Below, piece after piece: positions 32,793 to 42,526 of a stretch of DNA of 64,000 bases. Below the pieces are notes generated by a model. It saw only the letters and a list, made by a program, of their open reading frames with translations, had not been told where the DNA came from and ran no database searches. The position numbers and the translations under genes are program-made. Source of the stretch: Vibrio orientalis CIP 102891 = ATCC 33934 (GTDB lineage Bacteria > Pseudomonadota > Gammaproteobacteria > Enterobacterales > Vibrionaceae). Location: assembly GCF_000176235.1 (NCBI RefSeq), contig NZ_ACZV01000004.1:868001-932000 (forward strand), in the 5' to 3' direction. Position 1 is the stretch's first letter. Every line of letters begins with the position of its first letter.

Positions 32793-33536
32793 GTGAACAT
32801 CAAGCGATACACCATAGCAGGTAGCCTGTCACTAGCCGTTCATGCTGCGCTTGTGTTCGTCGCGCAAGAGCCTAAAGCTTTTGCTATGCCCGCAGGAGCG
32901 CAGTCCAATTCGGTTTCCATCAACTTTAAGGCCGCCACTGCACCGCCTCCACCAACGACGACAGCAGAGCCTGTAACTAAAGCAGCGCCAACGCCTGAAC
33001 CCGAGCAGAAGATAGCGCCACCTGAGCCTAAAAAGACGGTAAAAAAAACCACCACGACCAAGAAAAAACCGGTGGTAAAGAAAAAGACTACTGAGGTTAA
33101 GCCTAAGCATACTCAGCCAAAAGCGAAGAAAACGCCCGCGACCAAAGCTGAACACAAGCCCATAGAAAAAATGGCTAAGAAACAACCAAAGCCTACCGAG
33201 TCAGAACCGCAGGCTAAACCACAGCAAGTAAACCGCGGTGCGAGTGCTCAGCCCGTTATGGTTGAAAGACCCTCATTTTTAACCCGTCCAAGTGCACCCA
33301 AATATCCTCGCCTTGCAAGAAAGCGAGGCGTTGAAGGTGTTGCGCTTTACGAGGTATGGCTAGATGAAGATGGCCATCAAGTGAAACAAGTTCTGGTTTC
33401 CTCATCCGGTGCAACCATGCTCGACAAATCTGCGCTAGACGCGATCAAAAAATGGAAATTCTCCCCTCATACGGTTGGCGGTCAAAAGATGGCTCACCGC
33501 GTGCAAATCCCAGTTCGTTTTAAGTTGGATCGATAA
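32793..33536 (+). CDS. tonB: Energy-transducing protein TonB (TonB1 type)
   Basis: Couples inner-membrane proton force to outer-membrane haem and siderophore receptors. It has 247 residues from a GTG start. One N-terminal membrane anchor (about 7-25, with SLSLAVHAALVF carrying the conserved Ser/His) is followed by a Pro/Lys/Thr-rich periplasmic spacer (about 45-155, many KKT and PEP-like repeats). The C-terminal TonB domain (about 165-247) shows YPRLARKRGVEG, and LDKSALDAIKKWKF near the end. It overlaps exbB by one base. Confidence 0.95.
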   Translation: MNIKRYTIAGSLSLAVHAALVFVAQEPKAFAMPAGAQSNSVSINFKAATAPPPPTTTAEPVTKAAPTPEPEQKIAPPEPKKTVKKTTTTKKKPVVKKKTTEVKPKHTQPKAKKTPATKAEHKPIEKMAKKQPKPTESEPQAKPQQVNRGASAQPVMVERPSFLTRPSAPKYPRLARKRGVEGVALYEVWLDEDGHQVKQVLVSSSGATMLDKSALDAIKKWKFSPHTVGGQKMAHRVQIPVRFKLDR

Positions 33537-34222
33537 TGGAACAATTACAGCAAATACAACAACAGCTTGGTTTAATGGCTTGGCCTCTTATCATCTGTTC
33601 AGCCCTAACCCTTATGATTATCGCAGAGCGTCTGTTCCAAGTTGTTATTAGTCTTGGCGTCGGTAAACGAGCAATACGTCGAGAGCTTAGTAATATCAGC
33701 CCAACCCGCAGCAATGATATCGAAGCGTTAGCCGAGCAACTTTCTCCACGTCGACCACTGCTCTACAAGGGCGTCGCTATGGTGCTTGCTCATCACTCTT
33801 TTCCGAAAACTCTAAGGGAAGACGCCGCGGGTATGTGGCTACAAGAAAAGCGCCACCAGCTCAACTCAGGGTTACGCTTACTGACTCTAATTGGCGTGAT
33901 CAGTCCTTTAATTGGACTTCTTGGTACGGTGCTTGGCCTTATTGAGATGTTTAAAGGCGTCGCAGCTTCTAGCGGAAACATTACGCCGAATGATCTTGCT
34001 GATGGCCTAGGCTTAGCGATGCGAACAACAGCAGCTGGCTTGTTGATTGCGCTTCCTGCGATCGCCGGAGCACAATTGCTCGGGCTCTGGGCCGACAAAG
34101 TGATGGCAAAGCTAGAGCATACTCTAAACTACGTTAACTTGTGGCTTGAAGGTATTAGCCTGCAACACGTATCGCCAGATAACCAAATCAACAAACGCCC
34201 TCATGTTGAGACGACACCATGA
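33536..34222 (+). CDS. exbB: TonB-system biopolymer transporter ExbB
   Basis: A 228-residue inner-membrane channel subunit of the MotA/TolQ/ExbB family, with three membrane segments (about 16-36, 118-140 and 158-180). The conserved GVISPLIGLLGTVLGLIEMF and GLAMRTTAAGLLIALPAI are pore-forming helices. It forms a pentamer with ExbD inside and TonB alongside. Its start overlaps the tonB stop, and its end overlaps exbD by four bases, so all three are translationally coupled. Confidence 0.96.
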   Translation: MEQLQQIQQQLGLMAWPLIICSALTLMIIAERLFQVVISLGVGKRAIRRELSNISPTRSNDIEALAEQLSPRRPLLYKGVAMVLAHHSFPKTLREDAAGMWLQEKRHQLNSGLRLLTLIGVISPLIGLLGTVLGLIEMFKGVAASSGNITPNDLADGLGLAMRTTAAGLLIALPAIAGAQLLGLWADKVMAKLEHTLNYVNLWLEGISLQHVSPDNQINKRPHVETTP

Positions 34223-34632
34223 TTAAGGTCAAGAGTGAAGAGAATCGTTTTGGCCTGACACCCGACCTCACCCCCCTACTCGACATCATTTTTATTGTGA
34301 TGGTGTTTTTGATGTTAACCGCGGCCGTGAAGTTAGATTCTATCGAGGTGGATTTACCTGCGGCCGACTCAGATGCGGTCTCGGCGGTCGATACTCAATC
34401 TCTCACCATCAATATTCTAGACTCCGAACCTTACTGGGCAATTGATGGCAAAGAGTACATCGACTGGGAAAACTTTAAGCTCGCCCTATTAGAAGAGCAC
34501 CGCTCTCACAAAAGGTCAATTGTGATTGGCGCAGATAAAACCGCCGATGTTCAGCACCTTGTTAAGCTTCTCGCCTTCTTACAAGAAAACGGGATTCAAG
34601 CCACACAGCTTCTCACGGAAGAATCAAAATAA
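34219..34632 (+). CDS. exbD: TonB-system biopolymer transporter ExbD
   Basis: A 137-residue single-span protein. The proton-carrying Asp22 is in TPLLDIIFIVMVFLML, followed by a periplasmic domain that binds TonB. Overlap with exbB (ATGA) and 11 bases to hutB show one operon. Confidence 0.96.
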   Translation: MIKVKSEENRFGLTPDLTPLLDIIFIVMVFLMLTAAVKLDSIEVDLPAADSDAVSAVDTQSLTINILDSEPYWAIDGKEYIDWENFKLALLEEHRSHKRSIVIGADKTADVQHLVKLLAFLQENGIQATQLLTEESK

Positions 34633-34643
34633 TAGAGTTCAAT

Positions 34644-35489
34644 ATGAATAAGAAAACGCTTCTCACGACATTTGTCGGCCTATCTTTATCGCTACTGGCG
34701 ACCTCATCTTCCGCCAACGAGCGCATTATCAGCGCAGGTAGTGCGGTGACTGAATTGATCTTTGCGCTTGAGCAACAAGACAAGTTGGTTGCCGTTGACG
34801 TTACCAGTGAATTACCAGCAGATAAGCCGTTACCTAAAGTGGGTTATCACCGACGCCTATCTGCTGAAGGGTTATTGGCATTGGGCGCAAACCGCCTTAT
34901 CGGTTCTGACGAGATGGGACCACAAACAACACTCGACCAACTATGTTCAGCAGGCGTTAAAGTGAATATCGTCAACACTAAGTCGACGCCTCAAGGGTTG
35001 TTGCAACGCATCGATGAAATTGCCGAACTGACAGACTCTCAAAACAAAGCCAGCGAGTTAATAGCGCAGGTAACGGCACAAATTGCCAGTCTAGAAAGCA
35101 ACAAAGCACAACAGAACACAGCTAAAAAGGTGTTGTTCTTACTTATTCACGAAGGACGTCCAGCTAACGTGGCCGGCAGCGATACTACGCCGAATGCAAT
35201 CATCGAACTTGCTGGAGGCATCAACCCAGCAGCCGATAAACTGAGCTCGTATAAGCCACTGTCGAATGAAGCTATCGTTGAAATGCAGCCTGACGTCATT
35301 TTAGTCAGTGGCCGCAGCTACAAAACACTAGGTGGAGCAGATGAAATTCTTAAAAAACTGCCGCTACTTGCAGCAACGCCCGCAGGCAAGAACAAGCAGT
35401 TTATCCAGATTAATGGGCATGCGTTAGTGGGTGGTTTAGGCTTAAAAAGCCTGTCAGAAGCTGAGCGTTTAAGCGAATTACTCAAATAA
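34644..35489 (+). CDS. hutB: Periplasmic haem-binding protein HutB
   Basis: A 281-residue class III periplasmic binding protein of the haem ABC importer. Signal peptide MNKKTLLTTFVGLSLSLLATSSSA, then ERIISAGSAVTELIFAL and VGYHRRLSAEGLLALGANRL, whose Tyr/His region contacts haem in relatives (HmuT, PhuT). The end, LGLKSLSEAERLSELL, is typical. It receives haem delivered by TonB-driven receptors and passes it to HutCD. Confidence 0.94.
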   Translation: MNKKTLLTTFVGLSLSLLATSSSANERIISAGSAVTELIFALEQQDKLVAVDVTSELPADKPLPKVGYHRRLSAEGLLALGANRLIGSDEMGPQTTLDQLCSAGVKVNIVNTKSTPQGLLQRIDEIAELTDSQNKASELIAQVTAQIASLESNKAQQNTAKKVLFLLIHEGRPANVAGSDTTPNAIIELAGGINPAADKLSSYKPLSNEAIVEMQPDVILVSGRSYKTLGGADEILKKLPLLAATPAGKNKQFIQINGHALVGGLGLKSLSEAERLSELLK

Positions 35490-35501
35490 CGAGAAGCATT
35501 T

Positions 35502-36539
35502 ATGTTGTTACGTCGCCTTTCGCTACCGTTTATCATCTCGCTGTTTACCGCAGCGCTAGTCGTCACCACCATTGGATCTATCACTGTCGGTCCGATGAAT
35601 ATTGGGTTCTGGGACAGTGTCCAAAGCTTAGTGTTACGATCTGAGCAGTTGGCCCCTCACATCAACTTAGTCATTCATGAAATCCGTTTTCCTCGTACCA
35701 TCCTATGCATGCTAGTTGGCGCGATTTTGGCAGTGTGCGGAACCGTAATGCAGGGGTTATTTCGCAATCCACTCGCAGAGCCAGGGATCATCGGCGTGTC
35801 TGCGGGGGCATCTTTGGGGGCGGCGCTAGCTATCGTATTGTTTGCCGATCTTAGCGAGCAGTACCCACAATTTATGAACTTTGCCGCTGTGCCTGTGTTT
35901 GCCTTTCTTGGAGGAGCCTTAACAACAGTGCTCGTCTACAAGTTAGGCACGAGTAAAATGGGCACATCGGTCACCATCATGCTATTGGCCGGCGTTGCTA
36001 TCAGTGCTTTATCAGGCGCGGGGATTGGCTTTATGAACTTCATCGCTGATGATCAGATGCTACGCGATTTATCGCTGTGGTCTATGGGATCATTAGCAGG
36101 GGCGAACTGGAGTAGCATTATGTTATGCGTGGTAACTTTAGTTGGCCTTATGTTTGTTTTCGTCAAGAAATCCATGGCACTCAATGCCCTACTTCTCGGT
36201 GAAGCGGAAGCAAATCACCTCGGTATCCCTGTCCAGCGATTGAAACGTCAGCTTATTTTATTAACCGCCGTCGGTGTTGGCGTAACAGTGAGTGTTTCTG
36301 GAATGATCGGCTTTATCGGCTTAGTCATTCCCCATTTGGGTCGAATGCTATCCGGTCCAGACCATCGCACTCTACTCCCAATCTCAGCCCTGATGGGAGC
36401 CTTACTACTCACCTTTGCCGATATGTTTTCGCGCGTCGTGGTGGCTCCGGCAGAACTGCCTGTAGGCATTGTGACCGCGTTGATTGGCGCACCATTTTTC
36501 ATCTACTTACTGTTCAAACAAAAAGGAAAAATCATCTGA
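35502..36539 (+). CDS. hutC: Haem ABC transporter permease HutC
   Basis: A 345-residue FecCD/BtuC-type permease with about ten membrane segments. Conserved blocks are EIRFPRTILCMLVGAILAV, MQGLFRNPLAEPGIIGVSAG and GFIGLVIPHLGRMLSGPDH, the last forming the ATPase-coupling helix. Thirteen bases follow hutB, and the stop overlaps the hutD start. Confidence 0.95.
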   Translation: MLLRRLSLPFIISLFTAALVVTTIGSITVGPMNIGFWDSVQSLVLRSEQLAPHINLVIHEIRFPRTILCMLVGAILAVCGTVMQGLFRNPLAEPGIIGVSAGASLGAALAIVLFADLSEQYPQFMNFAAVPVFAFLGGALTTVLVYKLGTSKMGTSVTIMLLAGVAISALSGAGIGFMNFIADDQMLRDLSLWSMGSLAGANWSSIMLCVVTLVGLMFVFVKKSMALNALLLGEAEANHLGIPVQRLKRQLILLTAVGVGVTVSVSGMIGFIGLVIPHLGRMLSGPDHRTLLPISALMGALLLTFADMFSRVVVAPAELPVGIVTALIGAPFFIYLLFKQKGKII

Positions 36540-37321
36540 TGAGTAAGGTCGTTCTTTCAGGGAAGCATATTTCCATTCAGTTTGGACAGCGTAAGATTCT
36601 AGATGACATCACGATCAATATTCGTGCTGGAGAAGTCACCACACTTTTGGGTCCAAACGGAGCGGGTAAAAGCACCTTGCTAAAACTGTTATGTGGCGAA
36701 ATCACCTCCGACAGTGATATCAGCTATTTTGGCCACAAACGCAAAGACTGGAAGCAAGCAGAACTCGCCAAGCACTTAGGAATGCTCCCTCAACATAGCA
36801 CTCTCAGCTTCCCCTTTTTAGCTCGCGAGGTCGTCGAGTTAGGAGCTATTCCTTTAAACATACCGAACACGCAAGCTCACGCTTTAGCTGACAAGTACAT
36901 GGCGATGACGGAAGTCACTCACCTAAGCGACAGGCTCTATCCTTCATTATCAGGGGGAGAGAAACAGCGTCTTCATTTAGCACGAGTGTTGGTTCAACTC
37001 GATCAAGCGGGCGACAAAAAAATCCTGATGCTCGATGAGCCAACTTCGGCACTCGATCTTGCCCACCAGCACAATACGCTTAAAATCGCCCGCTATTTGG
37101 CCGACGAGTTTAATACCGCCGTGGTGGTTGTCTTACATGACCTCAACTTAGCCGCTCAATATTCAGATCGCCTGGTCATGCTGCACCAAGGAAAAGTAGT
37201 CTGCGATGCCCCCCCTCAGGGCGCGCTGAACTCTAATTTAATCCGACAAGTTTACGGCTATGACTCACTGATCACCCCACACCCAACACTCGGTTTCCCG
37301 ATGGTGTACCCAGCGGCATAA
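36539..37321 (+). CDS. hutD: Haem ABC transporter ATPase HutD
   Basis: A 260-residue ABC ATPase of the HmuV type. Walker A GPNGAGKST (38-46), Q-loop LPQHST, signature LSGGEKQR, Walker [12 protein letters not shown], and switch His in VVLHDLNLA. It completes the tonB-exbB-exbD-hutB-hutC-hutD operon. After it, a 21-base near-palindrome centred on GGTTTGCAAACC (37330-37350) lies in the gap, without a T run. Confidence 0.96.
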   Translation: MSKVVLSGKHISIQFGQRKILDDITINIRAGEVTTLLGPNGAGKSTLLKLLCGEITSDSDISYFGHKRKDWKQAELAKHLGMLPQHSTLSFPFLAREVVELGAIPLNIPNTQAHALADKYMAMTEVTHLSDRLYPSLSGGEKQRLHLARVLVQLDQAGDKKILMLDEPTSALDLAHQHNTLKIARYLADEFNTAVVVVLHDLNLAAQYSDRLVMLHQGKVVCDAPPQGALNSNLIRQVYGYDSLITPHPTLGFPMVYPAA

Positions 37322-37386
37322 AGCAGTTCGATAGGTTTGCAAACCTTATCTATACTAAGGTTATTGCGCTTGAGGAACTCTTTCTA

Positions 37387-38130
37387 ATGCTTCGATTTAC
37401 TGACATCATCGTGGTCTGCGTTATCACACTCGCAAGCTTCACCGCCTATGCCCACAACACGAAATTAACTCATGTCAGAGTGTGTGGTGACGCCATTGAT
37501 TGGCCGCCTTACACTTATGTTAAAGATGAGGAGGCATACGGGTTTGATATTGATGTCCTCAACGAAGCCTTGATGGCGCAGGGAGTCAGCTATCAAATTA
37601 CCATGACCTCATGGTCACGCTGTTTGAAAGGAACGAAAAGTGGCGAATTTGATTTAGCAGTCAGCGCTTCATTCAACAGTAAGCGAGATAAAGACTATAT
37701 CTATACCGAGTGGTACTACAGCATTACCCCTTATTACATCTACTCAACTCAGCGCTTTCCTCAAGGCCTCAACATTACCAACATAAACGATCTATCTGAA
37801 TATAAAGTATGTGGCAATCATGGCTACAACTACGCCGATTTTGGGCTTAATGAGATTATCCGTGGCGGTAACTCTGTCAAGGATGTGTTGACCAGACTTG
37901 AGCAAGGCAACTGTGAGGTTTACCTTAATTGGATTGAAATCATTGACGGGATCAAAACTATTTGGGGCCTTGACTATATTTCTGATGGTCTGGCAGCCAA
38001 ACCGATCCCTGATATGTCGCCTCACAAATTCTATATGTTGATATCGAGAAAATTCTCCGCACACAACCAGCTAAAATCGATGTTAGATTCATACTTACGT
38101 ACCGTGCGGAACCATCCTCAATCCGATTAG
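37387..38130 (+). CDS. Periplasmic solute-binding protein, family 3
   Basis: A 247-residue PBP2-fold protein with signal peptide (MLRFTDIIVVCVITLASFTAYA). The motifs GDAIDWPPYTYVKD, YGFDIDVLNEALM and SGEFDLAVSASFNSKRDKDY are typical of amino-acid-binding SBP_bac_3 proteins. Four cysteines (in VRVCGD, SRCLKG, KVCGNH and NCEVY) could make two disulfides. No permease is nearby. It is 65 bases after hutD but probably independent. Ligand unknown. Confidence 0.83.
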   Translation: MLRFTDIIVVCVITLASFTAYAHNTKLTHVRVCGDAIDWPPYTYVKDEEAYGFDIDVLNEALMAQGVSYQITMTSWSRCLKGTKSGEFDLAVSASFNSKRDKDYIYTEWYYSITPYYIYSTQRFPQGLNITNINDLSEYKVCGNHGYNYADFGLNEIIRGGNSVKDVLTRLEQGNCEVYLNWIEIIDGIKTIWGLDYISDGLAAKPIPDMSPHKFYMLISRKFSAHNQLKSMLDSYLRTVRNHPQSD

Positions 38131-38199
38131 GTATCGGTCTCTCATCTCTTTCCTATACAGCGATTCAATAGACAATAAACCGCTGCTTGTAAGGCTGTA

Positions 38200-39033
38200 C
38201 TATAGAAGTCGACGACGAAGCCCTGTGCGCTCTAGCACTCGAGTTGATATTTCTTCTACCGACAGTGAAGAGGTATTGATGTATGGGATAGCTTCTCGGC
38301 GAAACAGCGCTTCAACAGTTTGCAGCTCATGCAGACACTGCTCATTACTGGCATAGTCACTCCCCGCGAGTCGGTTTTCTCGAATTTCGGTCAATCGTTC
38401 TGGGTTGATGGTTAAGCCGAACAATTTATGGCGGTGAATTTCAAACTCTGGCAACAGTTTCATGCGCGCAAGATCATCATCAATGAAGGGGTAGTTCACC
38501 ACGCGTAACCCAAACTGCATTGCCATATAAAGACTGGTGGGGGTTTTTCCACTGCGTGATACACCGAGTAGAATGATGTCAGCCTCTTCCAAGCCCTTTA
38601 ACGTAATACCATCGTCGTGCGCTAAGGTGTATTCAATGGCGGCAATGCGATCAAAATACTTATCTGAGTCACGACCTACACTACGCGAACGTTGCAGCTT
38701 TGGCTTAGGTTGCATCTGAATATCATCTTGCACCTTCTGCACGATGCTCTCTAGTACGTCATAGCCGTACGAATTGGAATCGAGCAAGCGTTGACGAAAC
38801 TCTGGGATCACGATGGAAAAGAAAACCAGTGGTTTAATCCCATTCTTTTGGTATGAAGTTTCAATTTCCTTCAGCAAGTCAGTTAATTTGTCCTCACTTT
38901 CAACAAACGGAAAGGTTTTTTCATAAGCTTTGAAGGGGAACTGACCCAGAACAACATGCCCTAATGTCTCACATGTTATCGCAGTTCCATCAGAAACATA
39001 GAATACATCACGACTTTGACTATCAATTTGCAT
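38200..39033 (-). CDS. ppsR: PEP synthetase regulatory protein (kinase/pyrophosphorylase)
   Basis: A 277-residue DUF299-family enzyme. It inactivates PpsA by ADP-dependent Thr phosphorylation and reactivates it by phosphate-dependent dephosphorylation. The P-loop-like [19 protein letters not shown] (about 153-171) is the family hallmark. [19 protein letters not shown] at the start is also conserved. Divergent from ppsA, its substrate, as in many proteobacteria. Confidence 0.95.
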   Translation of the reverse strand: MQIDSQSRDVFYVSDGTAITCETLGHVVLGQFPFKAYEKTFPFVESEDKLTDLLKEIETSYQKNGIKPLVFFSIVIPEFRQRLLDSNSYGYDVLESIVQKVQDDIQMQPKPKLQRSRSVGRDSDKYFDRIAAIEYTLAHDDGITLKGLEEADIILLGVSRSGKTPTSLYMAMQFGLRVVNYPFIDDDLARMKLLPEFEIHRHKLFGLTINPERLTEIRENRLAGSDYASNEQCLHELQTVEALFRREAIPYINTSSLSVEEISTRVLERTGLRRRLL

Positions 39034-39157
39034 TTTATTTTAAACTTTAAAATTCTTTTGAGTAGGATAGTAGCCATAATATCGATAATAAAACCCGGCT
39101 TGCTGTTACGGCCCCCACAGCTTTAAAAATTCATTGCGAATTTTTTTGAGTTTTTAC

Positions 39158-39169
39158 GTAATCGTTTGC
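39158..39169. promoter_or_regulatory. Candidate Cra (FruR) operator upstream of ppsA
   Basis: GTAATCGTTTGC, read in reverse as GCAAACGATTAC, shares the AAACGATT core of the Cra operator. E. coli ppsA is Cra-activated, so the placement 38 bases before the ATG is suggestive. The outer positions deviate. Confidence 0.35.
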
Positions 39170-39206
39170 CTTATCCCTACAAAGCTGCAATGTTCTGGAG
39201 AAAGAC

Positions 39207-41576
39207 ATGCAAAAGAACACCCTCTGGTTCGATGGTTTATCCATGGAAGATGTCGACAAGGTCGGCGGTAAAAACGCTTCTTTGGGCGAAATGGTTTCTA
39301 ACCTGTCCAATGCTGGCGTATCGGTACCTAATGGTTTCGCGACTACCTCCCATGCGTTTAACCAATTTCTAGATTTTGAAGGCCTTGATGATCGTATTCA
39401 TCACCTCCTTGATGAGCTAGATGTTGACGATGTTGAAGCTCTGCGTAAGACAGGCGCAACAATCCGTCAATGGGTTTTAGATGCCCCATTCCCTGCCGAT
39501 CTTGAGCAGGATATTCGCAATGACTACCAAGAACTGATTGGTGGTAATGATGAGCTATCGGTAGCCGTGCGTTCATCTGCCACTGCGGAAGATCTCCCTG
39601 ATGCTTCATTTGCAGGCCAGCAAGAAACCTTCCTTAATGTGAAAGGGATTGATGCTGTCTTAGAAGCAACTAAGCACGTTTACGCCTCACTGTTTAACGA
39701 TCGCGCTATTTCGTATCGCGTTCACCAAGGTTTTGACCACCGCGGTATTTCCTTGTCTGCTGGTATCCAGCGTATGGTGCGCTCAGACAAAGCCTCGTCA
39801 GGTGTGATGTTCACTCTCGATACTGAGTCTGGCTTTGACCAAGTAGTCTTCATTACCTCGTCTTGGGGCTTAGGAGAGATGGTGGTACAAGGCGCCGTTA
39901 ACCCTGATGAATTCTATGTCCACAAGCCAATGCTTGAAGCGGGTCACTACCCTATCGTGAAGAAAACCTTTGGCTCTAAGCTTATCAAGATGATCTACTC
40001 AACTAACCAAGAGATTGGTAAGCAAGTTGATATCATCGATACTTCTTCACAAGAACAAAACGAATTCTCACTCAACGATGAAGAGATCAAAGAACTAGCG
40101 AAACAGGCGATGATCATCGAGAAGCACTATCAGCGTCCAATGGACATTGAGTGGGCAAAAGATGGGATTGATGGCAAGCTATACATCGTTCAGGCACGTC
40201 CAGAAACGGTTTGTTCTCAGAGCGAGCAAAACGTCATTGAGCGTTATGAGCTAAATAATAAGGCTGATGTACTTATCGAAGGTCGTGCAATCGGCCAACG
40301 TATTGGCTCTGGCCCTGTTCGCTTGGTCGACTCTCTTGATCAAATGTCGCTGGTTCAAGAAGGTGACGTTCTAGTAACGGACATGACCGACCCTGACTGG
40401 GAACCTGTGATGAAGAAAGCCTCTGCGATTGTTACAAACCGCGGCGGCCGTACTTGTCACGCAGCTATCATTGCTCGTGAACTAGGTATTCCGGCGATTG
40501 TTGGCTGTGGTAACGCAACCAGCGGCCTGACTGACGGTTCCACGGTAACAGTCTCTTGTGCTGAAGGCGAAACAGGTTACGTTTATCAAGGTGAACTGGA
40601 GTTCGAAATCAAACGCTCTGCGGTTGACGAATTGCCAATGCTGCCGACGAAAGTGATGATGAATGTAGGTAACCCAGATCGTGCATTCGACTTTGCTCAA
40701 ATCCCGAACGAAGGGGTTGGCCTAGCTCGACTAGAATTCATCATCAATAAGATGATCGGTATCCACCCTAAAGCCTTGCTTAACTTTGACCAGCAAAGCG
40801 ATGAGCTAAAAGCGGAAATCAATCAGCGTATTCGTGGCTACAAAGATCCAATTGATTTCTACGTCAGCAAACTAACGGAAGGCATTGCGACAATCGCGTC
40901 CGCTTTCTGGCCGAAACGTGTGATTGTTCGTATGTCCGACTTTAAGTCGAACGAGTACAGTAACCTTGTCGGCGGCAAAAGCTTTGAACCACATGAAGAG
41001 AATCCAATGCTCGGTTTCCGAGGGGCATCTCGTTACATTTCTCCGGTATTTGAAGACTGTTTTGAGCTAGAAACGCAAGCCATCAAACGTGTTCGCAATG
41101 AAATGGGTCTTAAGAATGTCGAGATTATGATCCCGTTTGTTCGCACTCCAAGTGAAGCCGCGTCAGTGATCGATTTACTGGCGAAGTTTGACTTACGACG
41201 CGGCGATCAAGGCCTGAAAGTCATCATGATGTGTGAACTGCCTTCTAACGCAGTCCTCGCTGAAGAGTTCTTGAAGTACTTTGATGGGTTCTCTATCGGT
41301 TCGAACGATATGACTCAGCTAACGCTTGGTCTTGACCGTGACTCTGGCGACGTGGCTCACTTGTTTGATGAGCGTAACCCTGCGGTCAAAGCGATGTTGA
41401 AGATGGCGATTGATGCAGCAACAAAAGCAGGCAAATATGTCGGTATTTGTGGTCAAGGCCCATCTGACCATGATGATCTTGCCGAGTGGCTAATGGATCA
41501 AGGCATCAGTTCGGTATCACTTAACCCTGATACGGTTATCGACACTTGGCTCAAGCTAGGTAAAGTAAACCAATAA
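39207..41576 (+). CDS. ppsA: Phosphoenolpyruvate synthase
   Basis: A 789-residue gluconeogenic enzyme: pyruvate + ATP + H2O to PEP + AMP + Pi. The N-terminal nucleotide-binding domain (about 1-350) has [12 protein letters not shown] and [19 protein letters not shown]. The swivelling phosphohistidine domain has [18 protein letters not shown] with His418. The C-terminal PEP/pyruvate barrel has the catalytic Cys748 in CGQGPSDH. The target Thr of PpsR is the one two residues before His418. Length equals the family norm (E. coli 792). Confidence 0.97.
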   Translation: MQKNTLWFDGLSMEDVDKVGGKNASLGEMVSNLSNAGVSVPNGFATTSHAFNQFLDFEGLDDRIHHLLDELDVDDVEALRKTGATIRQWVLDAPFPADLEQDIRNDYQELIGGNDELSVAVRSSATAEDLPDASFAGQQETFLNVKGIDAVLEATKHVYASLFNDRAISYRVHQGFDHRGISLSAGIQRMVRSDKASSGVMFTLDTESGFDQVVFITSSWGLGEMVVQGAVNPDEFYVHKPMLEAGHYPIVKKTFGSKLIKMIYSTNQEIGKQVDIIDTSSQEQNEFSLNDEEIKELAKQAMIIEKHYQRPMDIEWAKDGIDGKLYIVQARPETVCSQSEQNVIERYELNNKADVLIEGRAIGQRIGSGPVRLVDSLDQMSLVQEGDVLVTDMTDPDWEPVMKKASAIVTNRGGRTCHAAIIARELGIPAIVGCGNATSGLTDGSTVTVSCAEGETGYVYQGELEFEIKRSAVDELPMLPTKVMMNVGNPDRAFDFAQIPNEGVGLARLEFIINKMIGIHPKALLNFDQQSDELKAEINQRIRGYKDPIDFYVSKLTEGIATIASAFWPKRVIVRMSDFKSNEYSNLVGGKSFEPHEENPMLGFRGASRYISPVFEDCFELETQAIKRVRNEMGLKNVEIMIPFVRTPSEAASVIDLLAKFDLRRGDQGLKVIMMCELPSNAVLAEEFLKYFDGFSIGSNDMTQLTLGLDRDSGDVAHLFDERNPAVKAMLKMAIDAATKAGKYVGICGQGPSDHDDLAEWLMDQGISSVSLNPDTVIDTWLKLGKVNQ

Positions 41577-41599
41577 CATTCTAGAATGTTGTAAGACTA

Positions 41600-41627
41600 A
41601 AAAGGCTTCCAGTAGGAAGCCTTTTTT
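41600..41627. terminator. Bidirectional terminator, ppsA / ompW
   Basis: An 11-bp stem AAAAGGCTTCC / GGAAGCCTTTT with an AGTA loop is followed by further T. Confidence 0.93.
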
Positions 41628-41641
41628 AGATCATAATGTGC

Positions 41642-42289
41642 TTAGAATTTATAGCCACCACCGATCATAAATACCCAAGGGTCAATGGTTACGTCAGTGG
41701 AATATTCTTGTCCACCTGCAGTGTATTTTGCAGTCGTTTCAATATCCGCGTACCAAACAGACGCATTAAGGAACCAGTCATCATTGAGCATATAGTCCAC
41801 ACCAGCATTCGCCGCTAAACCCCATGAGTCATCAAGTGACAAATTACTTAAACCAGCTCCAGTCCCTGTGCTATTTAACTCCTCGTCAAAGAAAACCGTG
41901 TAGTTAATACCAGCACCTACGTAAGGACGAAGGTTGCTTTCCGCCTCGCCAAAGTAGTATTGAACCATAAAGGTTGGCGGTAGATGCTTAGTTTCTGCAA
42001 TTTCACCTAACCCACCGTGGTTAGTCGAAATCTTATGAGAAAACGGGGTAGCCGCCAAGACTTCAAAACTGATGTTGTCAGTAAACATGTAGCCAACGGT
42101 AAGACCGAGTTGAATATTCGAATCTACCGAAAATTTACTGCCAGGGTTATTAAGCACGTCACCACTGCTATCATTCGGCACCACTGCAGCGAGCCCACCA
42201 CGGACAACAAAGTCGCCCTCTTTATGAGCAAAAGCGTTAGCAGAAGCAAAAGTAGCTAAAACGGTAAGGCTTAAGAGTGTTTTTTTCAT
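41642..42289 (-). CDS. ompW: Outer-membrane protein OmpW
   Basis: A 215-residue eight-stranded barrel with a hydrophobic channel. Signal peptide MKKTLLSLTVLATFASANAFA; GDFVVRGGLAAVVPND at the mature start; LGLTVGYMFTDNISFEVLAATPFSH and LPPTFMVQYYFG are the OmpW signature strands; it ends in WVFMIGGGYKF. It is convergent with ppsA. A class-II-like FNR site upstream suggests induction when oxygen is low. Confidence 0.95.
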   Translation of the reverse strand: MKKTLLSLTVLATFASANAFAHKEGDFVVRGGLAAVVPNDSSGDVLNNPGSKFSVDSNIQLGLTVGYMFTDNISFEVLAATPFSHKISTNHGGLGEIAETKHLPPTFMVQYYFGEAESNLRPYVGAGINYTVFFDEELNSTGTGAGLSNLSLDDSWGLAANAGVDYMLNDDWFLNASVWYADIETTAKYTAGGQEYSTDVTIDPWVFMIGGGYKF

Positions 42290-42379
42290 TGTGATTTCCT
42301 TTTGTAGGGTTTTGTTTTAATTGATTGAAGGAATCATTGTTATTTGCGCCGCAAAGTAGCACATAAAAACCTTACAAAA

Positions 42380-42393
42380 TTGAGGGAAATCAA
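42380..42393 (-). promoter_or_regulatory. Candidate FNR site of ompW
   Basis: TTGAGGGAAATCAA matches the FNR consensus TTGAT-N4-ATCAA with one mismatch. Its centre is about 40 bases upstream of the start predicted from a TACTTT -10 element (42353-42358, minus strand), the usual position for FNR activation. Confidence 0.5.
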
Positions 42394-42501
42394 TTTGTGA
42401 AAATTACTGGTTATGCATTGTCTTTTTTATCTACATGATCACTAAAATTTGTAACATTGATTACAACTATGTAGTGCAACTTTTATGTTCATCACGCAAT
42501 A

Positions 42502-42525
42502 AAAAAGCTCCCGAAGGAGCTTTTT
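42502..42525 (-). terminator. Terminator of the M23 endopeptidase gene
   Basis: A perfect 10-bp stem AAAAAGCTCC / GGAGCTTTTT with a CGAA loop; T-rich on the minus strand beyond the stem. Confidence 0.9.
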
Positions 42526-42526
42526 A

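Noticed and set aside
32832..33185. Minus-strand frames inside tonB rich in Phe, Leu and Arg
   Set aside because: They are the antisense of the Lys/Pro spacer of TonB and have no coding support of their own.
37330..37350. Near-palindrome after hutD as a terminator
   Set aside because: There is no T run on either side; it may be an operator for the next gene but nothing more supports it.
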